Below are positions 1 to 8,358 of a stretch of DNA of 48,708 nt, in pieces. The translations under genes and the position numbers were made by a program. Each line of letters opens with the position of its first letter. Positions within the stretch are counted from its first letter, which is position 1. This DNA is from Clostridia bacterium (lineage in GTDB: Bacteria; Bacillota; Clostridia; Lachnospirales; Lachnospiraceae), in NCBI GenBank assembly GCA_009929615.1, contig SAAB01000020.1, positions 1 to 48,708 of the forward strand, read 5' to 3'. The notes under the pieces were generated by a model. The model was given only the letters and a program-made list of their open reading frames with translations, was not told the origin of the DNA and did no database searches.

Positions 1-2
1 AT

Positions 3-137
3 ATTGAGGCAACCAGCGGTACCGCAGGAACGACACCTGGTACCATTGCATCGATTACAGATGCCAGACAAGTGTTAAATGAAAATAAGGTGCCCCTTGT
101 TGGCCTTTTGCAGGAGCTCTTTTTGCAGTTCAAGTAG
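3..137 (+). other. Open reading frame tail running in from the left edge, unrecognised
   Basis: Reading frame 3 is open from the window edge to a TAG at 135-137 and gives a Thr/Gly/Ala-rich stretch followed by ITDARQVLNENK. The minus-strand recombinase similarity begins near base 90-95, so the last 14 or so codons would be antisense recombinase sequence. This suggests that a plus-strand gene was truncated where the recombinase remnant now starts. No family is recognised, and the open frame could be chance. Confidence 0.25.
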
Positions 138-1312
138 CTTGGCATCAATTTCAGCCGTAGAGGCGCTGGCGTCGTTGCGGATGACTGTAGCGATGTTCTC
201 TTGCAGCATTTTCATGTAGCCGCTTTTGTCCAGAATCATCTCGTTGATGGCTTTCAGGATAATGTCGTGCAGCAGTTCCTCATTGACTGTTCTGGCCCGA
301 CAAGCGACGCCAGTGTTGGTCAGGCGGCTTTCGCAGCGCCATACGATGGATTTGCAGCCTCGATTGTTCCAGTGGATGCGCCGGAACATTTCATTGCATT
401 CGCCGCAGAAGATGAGCTGGGAAAAGCAGTGGTTGCTGCTGTAGCTGCTCTTGCGTCCATTGGCGCTGGTATGCACCACTCGCCTGCGCACCAGCTCTTC
501 CTGTACCTGCATGAAGATTTCCTTTGGAATAATCGCTTCATGGTTACCTTCCACATAGTATTGTGAAGAATCTTATTGATGGTGCTTGTCCACCACTTGG
601 TTTTTCCTGCGCCGGTGAGAATGCCGTCAGCCATAAGCCCGGCTGCAATTTTATCCATGCTGTAGCCTTCCAGATATTCGCGGTAGATGCGTTTGACCGT
701 TTCGGCCTGCTCAGGGTCAATGACAAGATTGCCATCAGCATCCTTGGTGTAGCCGAGGATGCGATTATGATTGACGGTCACCTTACCTTGCTGATACCGG
801 TATTGCAGGCCCAGCTTGATATTCTGGCTCATGGATTGGCTTTCCTGCTGGGCCAGAGAGGCCATAATGGTAAGGAGTACCTCACCCTTGGCGTCCATCG
901 TATTGATGGATTCCTTCTCAAAATAAACAGGAATATTTTTATCCTTCAATTGACGGATGAATTTCAGGCAGTCCAGTGTGTTTCTGGCAAATCGGCTGAT
1001 GGACTTTGTAATAATCATGTCGATGTTGCCAGCTATGCACTCATCAATCATGCGATTGAACTCGGTACGCTTTTTGGTATTGGTGCCGGAAATACCATCA
1101 TCAGCAAAGATGCCTGCAAGCTCCCATTCCGGATTCTTGGAAATGTACTCCGTATAATGTTCAATCTGTGCATCGTAGCTGGTGGCCTGCTTATCGCTGT
1201 CGGTACTGACTCGGCAGTACGCTGCGACTCGGAGCTTTGGCTTCTCAGCTGACTTGATGGTGTTGCCGACCTGACGTCTGGCAGGAATGACCATAACCTT
1301 ACTTTGTGCCAT
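75..1312 (-). pseudogene. Large serine recombinase, broken by an internal deletion/frameshift and C-terminally truncated
   Basis: Starting at 1312 the minus strand encodes an N-terminal resolvase domain with [11 protein letters not shown] (catalytic Ser in CRVS), then [16 protein letters not shown] and a recombinase domain ([20 protein letters not shown]). The frame breaks after the codons for ILHN at about 555-575. It resumes in another frame as [12 protein letters not shown], the zinc-ribbon part (FCGECNEMF) and a coiled-coil tail. In intact relatives about 30 residues separate these two blocks, so the break looks like a deletion, not a single-base slip. The tail stops at ANKG and then runs into unrelated sequence near 90-95. 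The gene overlaps the end of the upstream recombinase ORF (1299-1312), as in clostridial tandem recombinases. Non-functional as read. Confidence 0.85.
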
Positions 1313-1710
1313 TGGTAATCACCTCCGGTCTGATAAGGCTATACAGGTATTCGGCCTGCTTCAGCGGATTGGGCAGTTCCTTCTCAACCTGACCCATAAG
1401 GAAGTCGGTAGGAACAGGTTTCACACGGGAAGTAGTTGCTTTGTTCAGCCTTCCTAATTTACCAGCACGCTTTTCTATTTCGATGGGAACTGCATCAAAT
1501 GTAGCCCTGTCAATGATTGCCGGGTAAAAGCTATCTCCCAGGTAGTGCCGGTTTAGCATTATCCGTTTAGCTGTTCCATGATAAGTGTCGAGGCCTGCTT
1601 GCTTTGCTGCGTCGCTGAGAGCCATGCCAGATAAATAATTCTTGTAAAGCTCTCGAATGATAGCGGCAGCATTTTCAACAACAACTGCTTGTTCGTTTTC
1701 TATCCGATAG

Positions 1711-1800
1711 CATTTAAATATATTGAAACTTATAGGTGAGGCACAGATGTTTGACGATGGTTTATCTGATGAAAAAGGATACAGGTATTTGGGCAAATGA
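1711..1800 (+). other. Possible 3' end of an unrelated plus-strand gene inside the recombinase remnant
   Basis: The plus strand is open from just after an in-frame TAG near 1709 to a TGA at 1798-1800 and ends in MFDDGLSDEKGYRYLGK. It begins where recombinase similarity on the other strand stops, and a GC-containing dyad plus T-run (1784-1823) follows it. This fits a gene tail with its terminator, stitched to the recombinase by a deletion. It is short and unrecognised. Confidence 0.25.
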
Positions 1801-1823
1801 TTACCCAATACCAGTACCTTTTT
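1784..1823 (+). terminator. Dyad with T-run, terminator-like
   Basis: GGTATTTGGG (1784-1793) pairs with CCCAATACC (1804-1812), and a run of six T follows about seven bases later. It would terminate plus-strand transcription. It lies inside the ORF of the upstream recombinase, supporting the view that this part is foreign to that gene. Confidence 0.4.
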
Positions 1824-1832
1824 TGATATCAT

Positions 1833-2061
1833 GGGCCCTTTATTTTAGTAGTATATGAAAAATACATTACACCTAACGCACGTTTTAGCGTACAAAGTAA
1901 AATTCTGTCGATTTCCTATAGGTATATGCTATAATTAATTTTATAAATTACATAAATGTAGTACTTTGCAATAATAACCGCTAGTTTGCAAAAGTAGTTG
2001 CAAGCCAAATCTAGCATTTTAAAATGCAATTAAAGAGGGAAAAAAGAGTAGTTCAAGTGAT
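1833..2061. other. A+T-rich intergenic stretch between recombinase remnant and Res fragment
   Basis: No gene is seen. A TATAAT with an upstream TGC (1927-1935) could be an extended -10 element for the plus-strand genes that follow, but no convincing -35 box sits 17 bases upstream. A purine-rich AGAGGG at about 2034-2039 lies more than 20 bases ahead of the next ATG. Confidence 0.4.
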
Positions 2062-2769
2062 ATGCAAGTGGATGCAGATACCCTACCTAAAAGTGATTTT
2101 GAAATAGCTAATTATATTATGTATCATACAATGCTTCCAAGTTTGGCAATCTTTAAAATAATTAAGCAATTGGAGAAAAGAGAATTGTTGGATAATCAGG
2201 ATGTGTTGGATACTGTCACACAAAAAATCCTGAAAAAATTGAATGACACGAAGGCAAAAAACATATCGTCTTACGAAGTAATCGACGGTTATAACCTGAA
2301 AGAAGGGGATATTTTTGCTACAGATACAATTAACGAAGAGGATTTTAATGAACAATGGAGAGTATTCCATGCTAAGGCAGATAGAAGTAGTGCATTAAAT
2401 GAATACTATAAAATGGACAGTCAGGGAGAAAAAGAGTTTGCAGAAAAATTGGAAGCAAACGAAAATATTGTACTATTCACGAAATTGAAAAAGGGAGGTT
2501 TCGTCATAGACACCCCGTATGGAAACTATTCTCCAGACTGGGCAGTTGTTTGTAGAAAAGATGGACTTGAACAGGGAGCTGTTGGAATTTATTTTATTGT
2601 AGAAACTAAGGCTGGAAAGCAGTGGGATGATTTATCATCTGTAGAACAGAATAAAATAATATGTGGTGGATTACATTTTAAAGCAGTATCGGAATTGGTT
2701 ACATATGATTGGGTAAATAGTTATGAAGATTTCAAGACAAAATTTCATGTAAAAGAGAGCGTTAGCTAG
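2062..2769 (+). pseudogene. C-terminal nuclease-domain fragment of a type III restriction enzyme Res subunit
   Basis: This 235-aa ORF matches only the C-terminal quarter of type III restriction Res subunits, which are normally around 900-1000 aa. It has the YHTMLP...IFKII...EKRELL segment, then the endonuclease domain SQGEKEFAEKLE, the PD motif in YSPDWAVV and the ExK motif in IVETKAG. Those are the PD-(D/E)xK catalytic residues, and they look intact. The DEAD-type helicase half and the partner Mod methyltransferase are absent from the window. The ATG at 2062 has no good ribosome binding site, and the frame is open upstream only to 2023. It is most likely a remnant left when a type III R-M locus was cut by the recombinase element. 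Expression as a stand-alone nuclease is possible but unproven. Confidence 0.75.
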
Positions 2770-2778
2770 GAGGTCGTT

Positions 2779-3030
2779 ATGGAAAAGAAAATTGATGTTA
2801 AAAATAAGTATAGTTCAGAAATTTCAGAAATTAATTATATTCTTGAAGGTTTGTATCATGAGAGAATATATGGATACAACGGGAATAATTCCAGAATGGA
2901 TGGTTCATTACAACATAATATATCAGAATTAACCAAGAAGTTAAATCAATTATTTAAAAAGATTGAATATGGACAGAATTCAGTTTCAGATGAGTTAGGA
3001 GAAATTTTCAGTATAGAGGAGAAAAAGTAA
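2779..3030 (+). CDS. Hypothetical 83-aa protein
   Basis: This small ORF starts 9 bases after the Res fragment with an ideal AGGAGG (2768-2773), and its stop overlaps the next start (TAATG at 3028-3032). The product is charged and predicted mostly helical (ISEINYILEGLYHERIYG, ISELTKKLNQLFKKIEYG) with no membrane segment or known motif. Its tight coupling to the YdbC-like gene suggests a shared transcript, and it may be an accessory protein of the former restriction locus. Function not recognised. Confidence 0.65.
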   Translation: MEKKIDVKNKYSSEISEINYILEGLYHERIYGYNGNNSRMDGSLQHNISELTKKLNQLFKKIEYGQNSVSDELGEIFSIEEKK

Positions 3031-3248
3031 TGGCAGATATTAAGTATGATATTGTAGAAGAAATCGGGGTATTATCCGAAAATGCAAAAGGCTGGAGAAA
3101 AGAGATTAATCTTATTAGTTGGAATGGTGCTGCACCAAAGTATGATATTCGTGATTGGTCACCAGAGCATGAAAAAATGGGAAAGGGTACAACCCTGTCT
3201 AAAGAAGAAATCACAAAATTAAAGGAAATTCTTGAAATATTAAATTAG
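3030..3248 (+). CDS. YdbC/PC4-family single-stranded DNA-binding protein
   Basis: The 72-aa product matches the short YdbC family of Firmicutes, which has the fold of the eukaryotic coactivator PC4 and binds single-stranded DNA. Visible family features are the N-terminal strand (IKYDIVEEIGVLSE), the GWRKEINLISWN block, PKYDIRDW, and the C-terminal helix after KMGKGTTLSKEE. The start is translationally coupled to the preceding gene (TAATG), with GAGGAG at 3016-3021. A terminator follows directly, closing a three-gene unit. Its link to the restriction fragment is positional only. Confidence 0.8.
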   Translation: MADIKYDIVEEIGVLSENAKGWRKEINLISWNGAAPKYDIRDWSPEHEKMGKGTTLSKEEITKLKEILEILN

Positions 3249-3254
3249 AATAAG

Positions 3255-3288
3255 AGCCAGCACTGATTATCAACAGTGTTGGCTTTTG
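3255..3288 (+). terminator. Rho-independent terminator
   Basis: An 11-bp stem, AGCCAGCACTG (3255-3265) with CAGTGTTGGCT (3274-3284, one G-U pair), is followed by TTTTG. It ends the Res-fragment/YdbC transcript and separates it from the tRNA-like/helicase unit. Confidence 0.85.
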
Positions 3289-3362
3289 TCATATGTTGGA
3301 GGAGAAAGATTAAAAGATAAACGACAGATTAGAATATGTGGATTTGAGAAGAATGAATATGA

Positions 3363-3368
3363 TATAAT
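3363..3368 (+). promoter_or_regulatory. -10 box (TATAAT) for the tRNA-like leader and helicase
   Basis: A consensus TATAAT lies 7 bases upstream of the first acceptor-stem base at 3375, the expected distance to a transcription start. No good -35 box is seen at 17 bases (TTGAGA at 3344-3349 is too close), so the promoter is only a candidate. Confidence 0.5.
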
Positions 3369-3374
3369 AATTAT

Positions 3375-3447
3375 GTAGGGGTGGCGCAGCGGAGAGGCGC
3401 AGTGCTGTAATTGGCAAAGGACACCGGTTCGACTCCGGTACCCTACT
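3375..3447 (+). ncRNA. tRNA-like RNA with a non-canonical anticodon arm (possible pseudo-tRNA)
   Basis: Three arms fit a tRNA. The acceptor stem is GTAGGG (3375-3380) with CCCTAC (3441-3446). The D arm is GCGC (3384-3387) with GCGC (3397-3400) and an AGCGGAGAG loop. The T arm is ACCGG (3423-3427) with CCGGT (3435-3439) and loop TTCGACT. The anticodon arm is defective: only TGCT/GGCA (3403-3406, 3413-3416) can pair, closing a 6-nt loop GTAATT, one base short of normal. Position 7 (G) faces A. CCA is not encoded. There is no terminator between it and the helicase ATG at 3482, so it is probably the 5' leader of that mRNA. It could be a decayed tRNA, an attachment-site relic or a structured leader. 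Confidence 0.6.
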
Positions 3448-3481
3448 ACAAATATAAACTTGTATTGGGGAGTGGAAGTTT

Positions 3482-6400
3482 ATGGGGTATACGGAAGACA
3501 AAATTGGGACAAATAGAACATTTCAGGGGCTTCATTTCAAAGTTACAATTCCAGAAATTGTTGAATTTCCTAATCGATTAGAATTGCATTATAGTTTTAT
3601 TTACACACAGACAGGTGTGAAGATAGATACCTTATTAGAGAAGTGTGAGATAAAGGACCGCTTAAATCATCTTCAAGCTTCATTTACAGAGCATATTCTA
3701 TTTACGCAGGGAAAGAGAGAAAAAGCAGTTATTAATTTTGAACAAGGAAATAAAAAAATCTTTCTTGCGGACAGTAAAATAGAATTCACATATTTGTGTA
3801 GTAATAAAAAGAGAGTTATCATTTCTTATATGGTAGATTATTCGCATAATCTGATGCTTAAAGAAATCTCGAGTTATGGAATAGCAGATATTGCATATAG
3901 CAAAATGCTTGCGATTATGAATGGCTTGAACAATACTAGCAGGAAAGCAGAGAAGGATGAAGAAGATACAGAAGTCTATTCAGCCACTGTTATTCAAGAG
4001 TACTCGGATGCTCTTCGACATGAAATTCTATTCTTAAAGCAGGGTAAAGGTAAAAAATATAAAATTGTAAATGGTGTAAAAATAAATATGGATAAAGGAA
4101 TTTTTACATATTTGTTTGAGTTAGAAACCGAGTTGCATTTGCCGGATGATGCACCGGTTGTTGTTGATACAACAAATGGCATTCATGCAGTCGGTACTGT
4201 TTTGACTTGTGAAGATTTTCAGATAATATTACTGGTTGACAGCGATATGGGAGAGTCGGTTTTTGCGGCCTATCTTATGGTTGAACCGTGGAAGTTATTA
4301 GAGGCGTTGAATGAACACATAACTTCCCTGAAACCCAATATTAATAGATTAGCTATTAAACTCATAGAAGAGGGCCCAAGACTTGCAACAAACCGCGAGC
4401 TTGAAAAGATACCAAAAGGGCAGGAGGAAGTATTTAATCAGCTTAAACACAATGATATTGTTGCTGTTTGGGGGCCGCCTGGAACAGGGAAAACCTATAC
4501 AATGTCTCAAATAGCAATTAATTATTTAAGGCAAGGCAAGACGATTTTAATTGTTTCTCACAGTAATGTATCTGTGGATGGTGTTATAAAAAAGTGGTGG
4601 ATATGGCTGGTCAGGAGATGAAGTCTTATCTGACAAGAGGATGGATTCTTAGATGTGGTTATGTAAGGGATGATGAATTGGCTAAACATCCCTACGCAAC
4701 TTCATTTAATTATACTCTTAGCAAATGTCCGGAATATGCCTCGGAATTAGAGGAGCTGACAAAGAAGCGTGAAACACTGCGGGCAAAAAAGCAGACACGT
4801 ACTGCGGCTTATGATGAGACGGAAAAGAGAATAAAAAAAGTGCGTGAGCAGATTCGCAAAGAAGAGCGTCAGTATGTGAAGAATGCGCGGCTATTGGGAA
4901 CAACGATTTCAAAGGTGACAATTGATTCGTCTTTTGATAAACGTAGATTTGATGTAGTTATGTTTGATGAGGTATCGATGGCTTATGTTCCGCAGATAAT
5001 AACAGCAGCGGCACTTGCTTCGGAAAAGTTTGTATGTGTTGGAGACTTTAGACAGTTGCCGCCAATTTCCCAGAGCCCTGCTTCTAAATTGCTGCAAAAT
5101 GATATATTTTCATATTTGAAAATAGTTGATGCGATGGGCGAGATATATTGGCATCCTTGGCTGGTTATGCTAAATGAGCAGCGACGGATGCATCCGGATA
5201 TTTCAAAATTTCCTAATAAATTTATTTATAAAAATCTGTTAAAGAATCATCCATCAGTTGAGCATTGCCATGATGAGATTATTAAATCTGACCCATTATC
5301 GGGTGAAGCCTTAAATCTGATTGATTTGGCAGGTTCCTATTGTGCAGCAGATAAAAACACAGACGGCTCAAGGTTTAATATTCTGAGTGCAGTTGTTTCC
5401 TTTTCCACGGCTGTGTCTGCAGAAAAGAATGAAGGTACTAGCGTAGGAATTATAGCACCTTATGCGGCGCAGGCTCGATTGATACGTGCAATGATTAGGG
5501 ATTATTATGAACATGGCACAACCACAGTGAGTTGTGCGACTGTGCATCAGTTTCAGGGTTCTGAATCCGATGTCTTGATTTTTGATGCAGTGGAAAGTTA
5601 TCCGAAAAGCGCTGTGGGATTTTTGATGGGGAAGGATTTGAATCAGGTAAGCAGACTGATTAATGTAGCGATTACAAGAGCAAGAGGAAAACTAATAACC
5701 GTTGCAAATGCTAGGTTCTGGGAAAATGTATTTAAGGGAACAAATCATATTTTTTATAAGTTATTAGGTCATATTCAAAATGGGCATAGAGTAATCAGTC
5801 AAAAAGACAAGACCTTACAACCATACATAGATTCAATTAATCCAAACAGAATGATTCGGATTTTCACAGATGAATCAGAGGCAATAAATGCATTAAAAAA
5901 AGATATGGCGAAAGCATCGGGAATAGTTCTTGTATCTATTCCAGATGGGGAATTAAAAGAATCTGCAAAAATGATTTTGGACCTTCTTTTAGCAGCTGAA
6001 CGTAAAGGTGTAGAGATATTGATGAAATCAAATGATTACACAAATCTTCCGGTAACCTGGAAAAGATACTGCTGGGAAACGGAAAATGCTGTTTTTCCTC
6101 TTATTGTTATTGATGATGAGATTGTGTGGTATGGTCTTCCAACATCCAGGATGAAATTCAAGGCAGATAAGACGACATCGTATATTACAGTAATGCATGC
6201 TATGGTGCGGATTAAAGGTAAGAATACGGTTGAAATGATAAAAGCTCTAACGGATATAGAAATGATAGAAGAAGGCATTAATAAGAAGCAGATAAGTGTT
6301 AAAAAAAAAAGCCTTCAAGTGGCCAAGAAGGACAGGAGTAACAAGCAGGAACATTCTATTGCCATATCACAGGGCTTGGCAGCCTTTATTGAGAAAAAAG

Positions 6401-6651
6401 AAGTATGTACAGAATGTGGAAGTCATATGGTTTTGTCCAAGAACCAAAGAGGAACGGCATATTTGAGATGTTCGAATAGGGCGTGTAAACATATGGAATA
6501 TTTAACACCAGAATTGATGAACGAATATATTTCTTCAAATCATGTTGGCTGTCCAAGACACGATGGTGGAATAATTAAAGGACTATTAGGAAAATATGGC
6601 CCATGTATTCGGTGCAGTAGTGGACATTTTATGAAACCAGAAGAAATCTAG
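3482..6651 (+). CDS. SF1 helicase (UPF1/Dna2-like) with PLD-like region and zinc ribbon, needing a -1 frameshift
   Basis: Two ORFs, 3482-4621 and the frame entered at 4594, form one helicase of about 1055 aa. Before the break are motif I (GPPGTGKT) and Ia (ILIVSHSNVSVD). After it are Walker B (VMFDEVSMAY), motif III (VGDFRQLPPI), IV (NEQRRMHPDISKFP), V (TVHQFQGSESDVLIFD) and VI (VAITRARGKL). The C-terminal part has a PLD-like region (IVIDDEIVWYGLP) and a zinc ribbon (CTECG...LRCSNRACKH). The start has GGGGAG at 3467-3472. The ATP-binding loop and Walker B lie on opposite sides of the break, so neither half alone should be active. Helicases of this build are common in phage-defence islands. 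Alternative reading: a recent pseudogene with one A deleted. Confidence 0.8.
4588..4594 (+). promoter_or_regulatory. Candidate -1 programmed ribosomal frameshift site (A AAA AAG)
   Basis: The heptamer is in register with the upstream frame (ATA AAA AAG; start 3482, AAG at 4592-4594). Slipping back one base on AAA AAG makes the next codon GTG at 4594, which restores the family sequence VVDMAGQEM. The same heptamer drives frameshifting in E. coli dnaX. Downstream, GTCAG/CTGAC (about 4610-4634) can form a small hairpin. Its distance from the heptamer (about 15 bases) is longer than usual, and no strong internal Shine-Dalgarno is seen. Confidence 0.5.
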
Positions 6652-6766
6652 GAGGCAACCTTTGGATTTAGCAGATATAACCCAACGATTAAGCGGAAAG
6701 AGTATAGATGTGGGCGCGTGGACTTACGACGATATAGAATTTAAAGAGGAAAGAGAGGCGTTTACT

Positions 6767-7306
6767 ATGTCCAACAATTTAACAACCGAGCGTTTAATTC
6801 TCAGGCCCTGGCTGGAATCCGATGCGGGGGACTTATATACATATGCGAAGGACCCGCTTGTAGGTCCGATTGCAGGATGGCCGCCCCACACAAGTGTGGA
6901 GAACAGCCTGGAGATTATCCGGAATGTTCTGGCGGTGCCGGAGACCTATGCCGTTTGCCGGAAAGAAGATAACAGGGCTATTGGAAGTATCGGTCTGATG
7001 GTAGGAAAAGCCAGTAATCTGGACCTTCCGGAGACAGAAGGCGAGATTGGCTACTGGGTCGGAGTGCCATTTTGGGGCAGAGGTTATATTCCGGAGGCGA
7101 CAGAAGAACTTATTCGCCATGGTTTTGAAGATTTGAATTTAGAGAAATTATGGTGTGGTTATTTTGATGGGAATACAAAATCTAAGCGGGTACAGGAGAA
7201 ATGTCATTTCAAATATCACCATACCAATGAAAATGTTTATTGGGCATTAATGGACGATATTCGAACAGAGCATATCACCTGTTTAGCAAGAGAAGCGTGG
7301 AAATAA
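6767..7306 (+). CDS. GNAT-family N-acetyltransferase (RimJ/RimL type)
   Basis: The 179-aa product starts TTERLILRPW, the usual opening of RimJ/RimL-like acetyltransferases. It continues with EIGYWVGVPFWGRGYIPEATEELIRHGFE (acetyl-CoA-binding motif A region) and a C-terminal ERVQEKCHF-like end (SKRVQEKCHFKYH). The ATG at 6767 is preferred because AGAGAGG (6752-6758) lies just upstream and family homology begins there. The frame is open another 35 codons to a TTG at 6662, which may be the tail of an older gene at the edge of the accessory region. Substrate unknown. It is transcribed away from the helicase, about 115 bp after it. Confidence 0.8.
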   Translation: MSNNLTTERLILRPWLESDAGDLYTYAKDPLVGPIAGWPPHTSVENSLEIIRNVLAVPETYAVCRKEDNRAIGSIGLMVGKASNLDLPETEGEIGYWVGVPFWGRGYIPEATEELIRHGFEDLNLEKLWCGYFDGNTKSKRVQEKCHFKYHHTNENVYWALMDDIRTEHITCLAREAWK

Positions 7307-7327
7307 AAGAGTATCTCTGATGCCGGT

Positions 7328-8239
7328 TTATTTATTGAAAAAAAGATGTTTATCATCGGGTAGCTGCATTTTCTTTGCGGCATCGATGAAATTCAACATT
7401 TGGGAATTGACCGGATTATTTTTATTGTAGCAGAGGTAAAAATATCGCTTCATGGAAATGCCTTCGAGATGGCAGACCTGGATTTCGCCTTTTTCGACGA
7501 ACTCCTCGATGCATCGGAAGGAAAGGACACCGAGGCCCATGTTGTGGCGAACGGCATCAATGATGGCTGTGCCGCTGCTGCATTCCCATTTGGTCTGGAA
7601 AGGAATGTGATGGGTCAGCATAATATTTTCAAAAATAGCCCGGGTGCCGCTGCCGCGTTCACGCATAATGAAAGTTTGGTTATGCAGGTCTTCAACGGTT
7701 ATGGTATCCAAAGCGGCGAGAGGATGTTCTTTGCCACAGAAAAGGCATAGATAATCATCAATGATAGGGTCGGTCACAATCTCTTCCCGGGTGATAATGC
7801 CTTCGACAAGGGCAATATCCAGTTCGTTATGTATCATGCGGTGTTCAATCATCCGTGTATTATCAATAAAAACAGAGATATCAAGGTCCGGATAATCCTT
7901 CATCAGAGTTTCGGCCAATGTGCTGATAAGGGTATTTCCAACGGTAAGGGTTGCACCGATGCGTAATGGCCGTTTGGAATGTATATTTTTCATGTTCTGT
8001 TCTAAGTTTGTATGAATCGCAATAATCTGCTGGGCACTGGATAAAAAAGTCTGACCGGCAGGGGTGATTTTCAATTCTTTGGGCTGGCGTTCAAATAGAA
8101 GTAAGCCGTACTCTTCTTCGAGGTCAGAGATAATCTGACTGACCGTTGGCTGGGAGACATAGAGCTTCCTGGCGGCTTCACTCATTTTCTTATATTCAGC
8201 AACAGCAATAAAGGTTTTTAATTGTTTTAAAGTAGCCAT
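7328..8239 (-). CDS. LysR-family transcriptional regulator
   Basis: The 303-aa product has the N-terminal winged HTH typical of LysR proteins (LKTFIAVAEYKKMSEAARKL, VSQPTVSQIISDLEEEYG) and a periplasmic-binding-like effector domain from about residue 90. The start at 8239 has GGAGG directly upstream on the minus strand. It is divergent from the flavin reductase/siroheme reductase pair across 119 bp, the usual arrangement for a LysR regulator and its target. In Firmicutes, related regulators (CysL/CysB-like) control sulfite or nitrite reduction, so control of 8359-10962 is the best guess. The effector cannot be read from sequence. Confidence 0.85.
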   Translation of the reverse strand: MATLKQLKTFIAVAEYKKMSEAARKLYVSQPTVSQIISDLEEEYGLLLFERQPKELKITPAGQTFLSSAQQIIAIHTNLEQNMKNIHSKRPLRIGATLTVGNTLISTLAETLMKDYPDLDISVFIDNTRMIEHRMIHNELDIALVEGIITREEIVTDPIIDDYLCLFCGKEHPLAALDTITVEDLHNQTFIMRERGSGTRAIFENIMLTHHIPFQTKWECSSGTAIIDAVRHNMGLGVLSFRCIEEFVEKGEIQVCHLEGISMKRYFYLCYNKNNPVNSQMLNFIDAAKKMQLPDDKHLFFNK

Positions 8240-8260
8240 AAATCCTCCATTTCGACATAT

Positions 8261-8282
8261 ATAGGGAAAATTCTATACCTAT
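8261..8282. promoter_or_regulatory. Candidate LysR-type operator dyad
   Basis: ATAGG (8261-8265) and CCTAT (8278-8282) form an inverted repeat with a 12-base A+T-rich centre between the divergent LysR gene and the reductase gene. This matches the general T-N11-A dyad form of LysR boxes. No other dyad of this quality was seen in the interval. Confidence 0.4.
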
Positions 8283-8358
8283 GTTCTGATATTACTATTT
8301 TACGAGTAAAGATGCAAGTGTTAAGATTAAAGTAGTGTGAAAAATACGGAGGTAGATC

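Larger units (their letters stand above)
1299..1832 (-). pseudogene. Companion serine-recombinase-family protein with a replaced N-terminus
   Basis: From about residue 42 (YRIENEQAVV) onward the product matches the small recombinase-like protein usually encoded just upstream of a large serine recombinase: YKNYLSGMALSDAA, a GTAKRIMLNRHYLGD segment, and FYPAIIDRATFDA. It has no catalytic resolvase domain. The first 41 codons do not fit the family. On the opposite strand they read as the tail of another gene followed by a terminator-like dyad. The true start therefore appears lost and the ORF is probably a fossil of an integrative element. The stop codon overlaps the start of the next recombinase by 14 bases. 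Confidence 0.7.

Noticed and set aside
563-1252. Long plus-strand open frame of 229 codons
   Set aside because: It is fully antisense to the well-recognised resolvase domain and has no family features.
3375-3447. Functional tRNA-Tyr reading, based on CTGTAAT resembling a GUA anticodon loop
   Set aside because: The bases flanking that loop do not pair as an anticodon stem, and tRNA-Tyr needs a long variable arm that is absent.
6301-6310. Ten-A run as a further frameshift site in the helicase
   Set aside because: The frame is intact through it (VKKKSL) and the zinc ribbon follows in the same frame.
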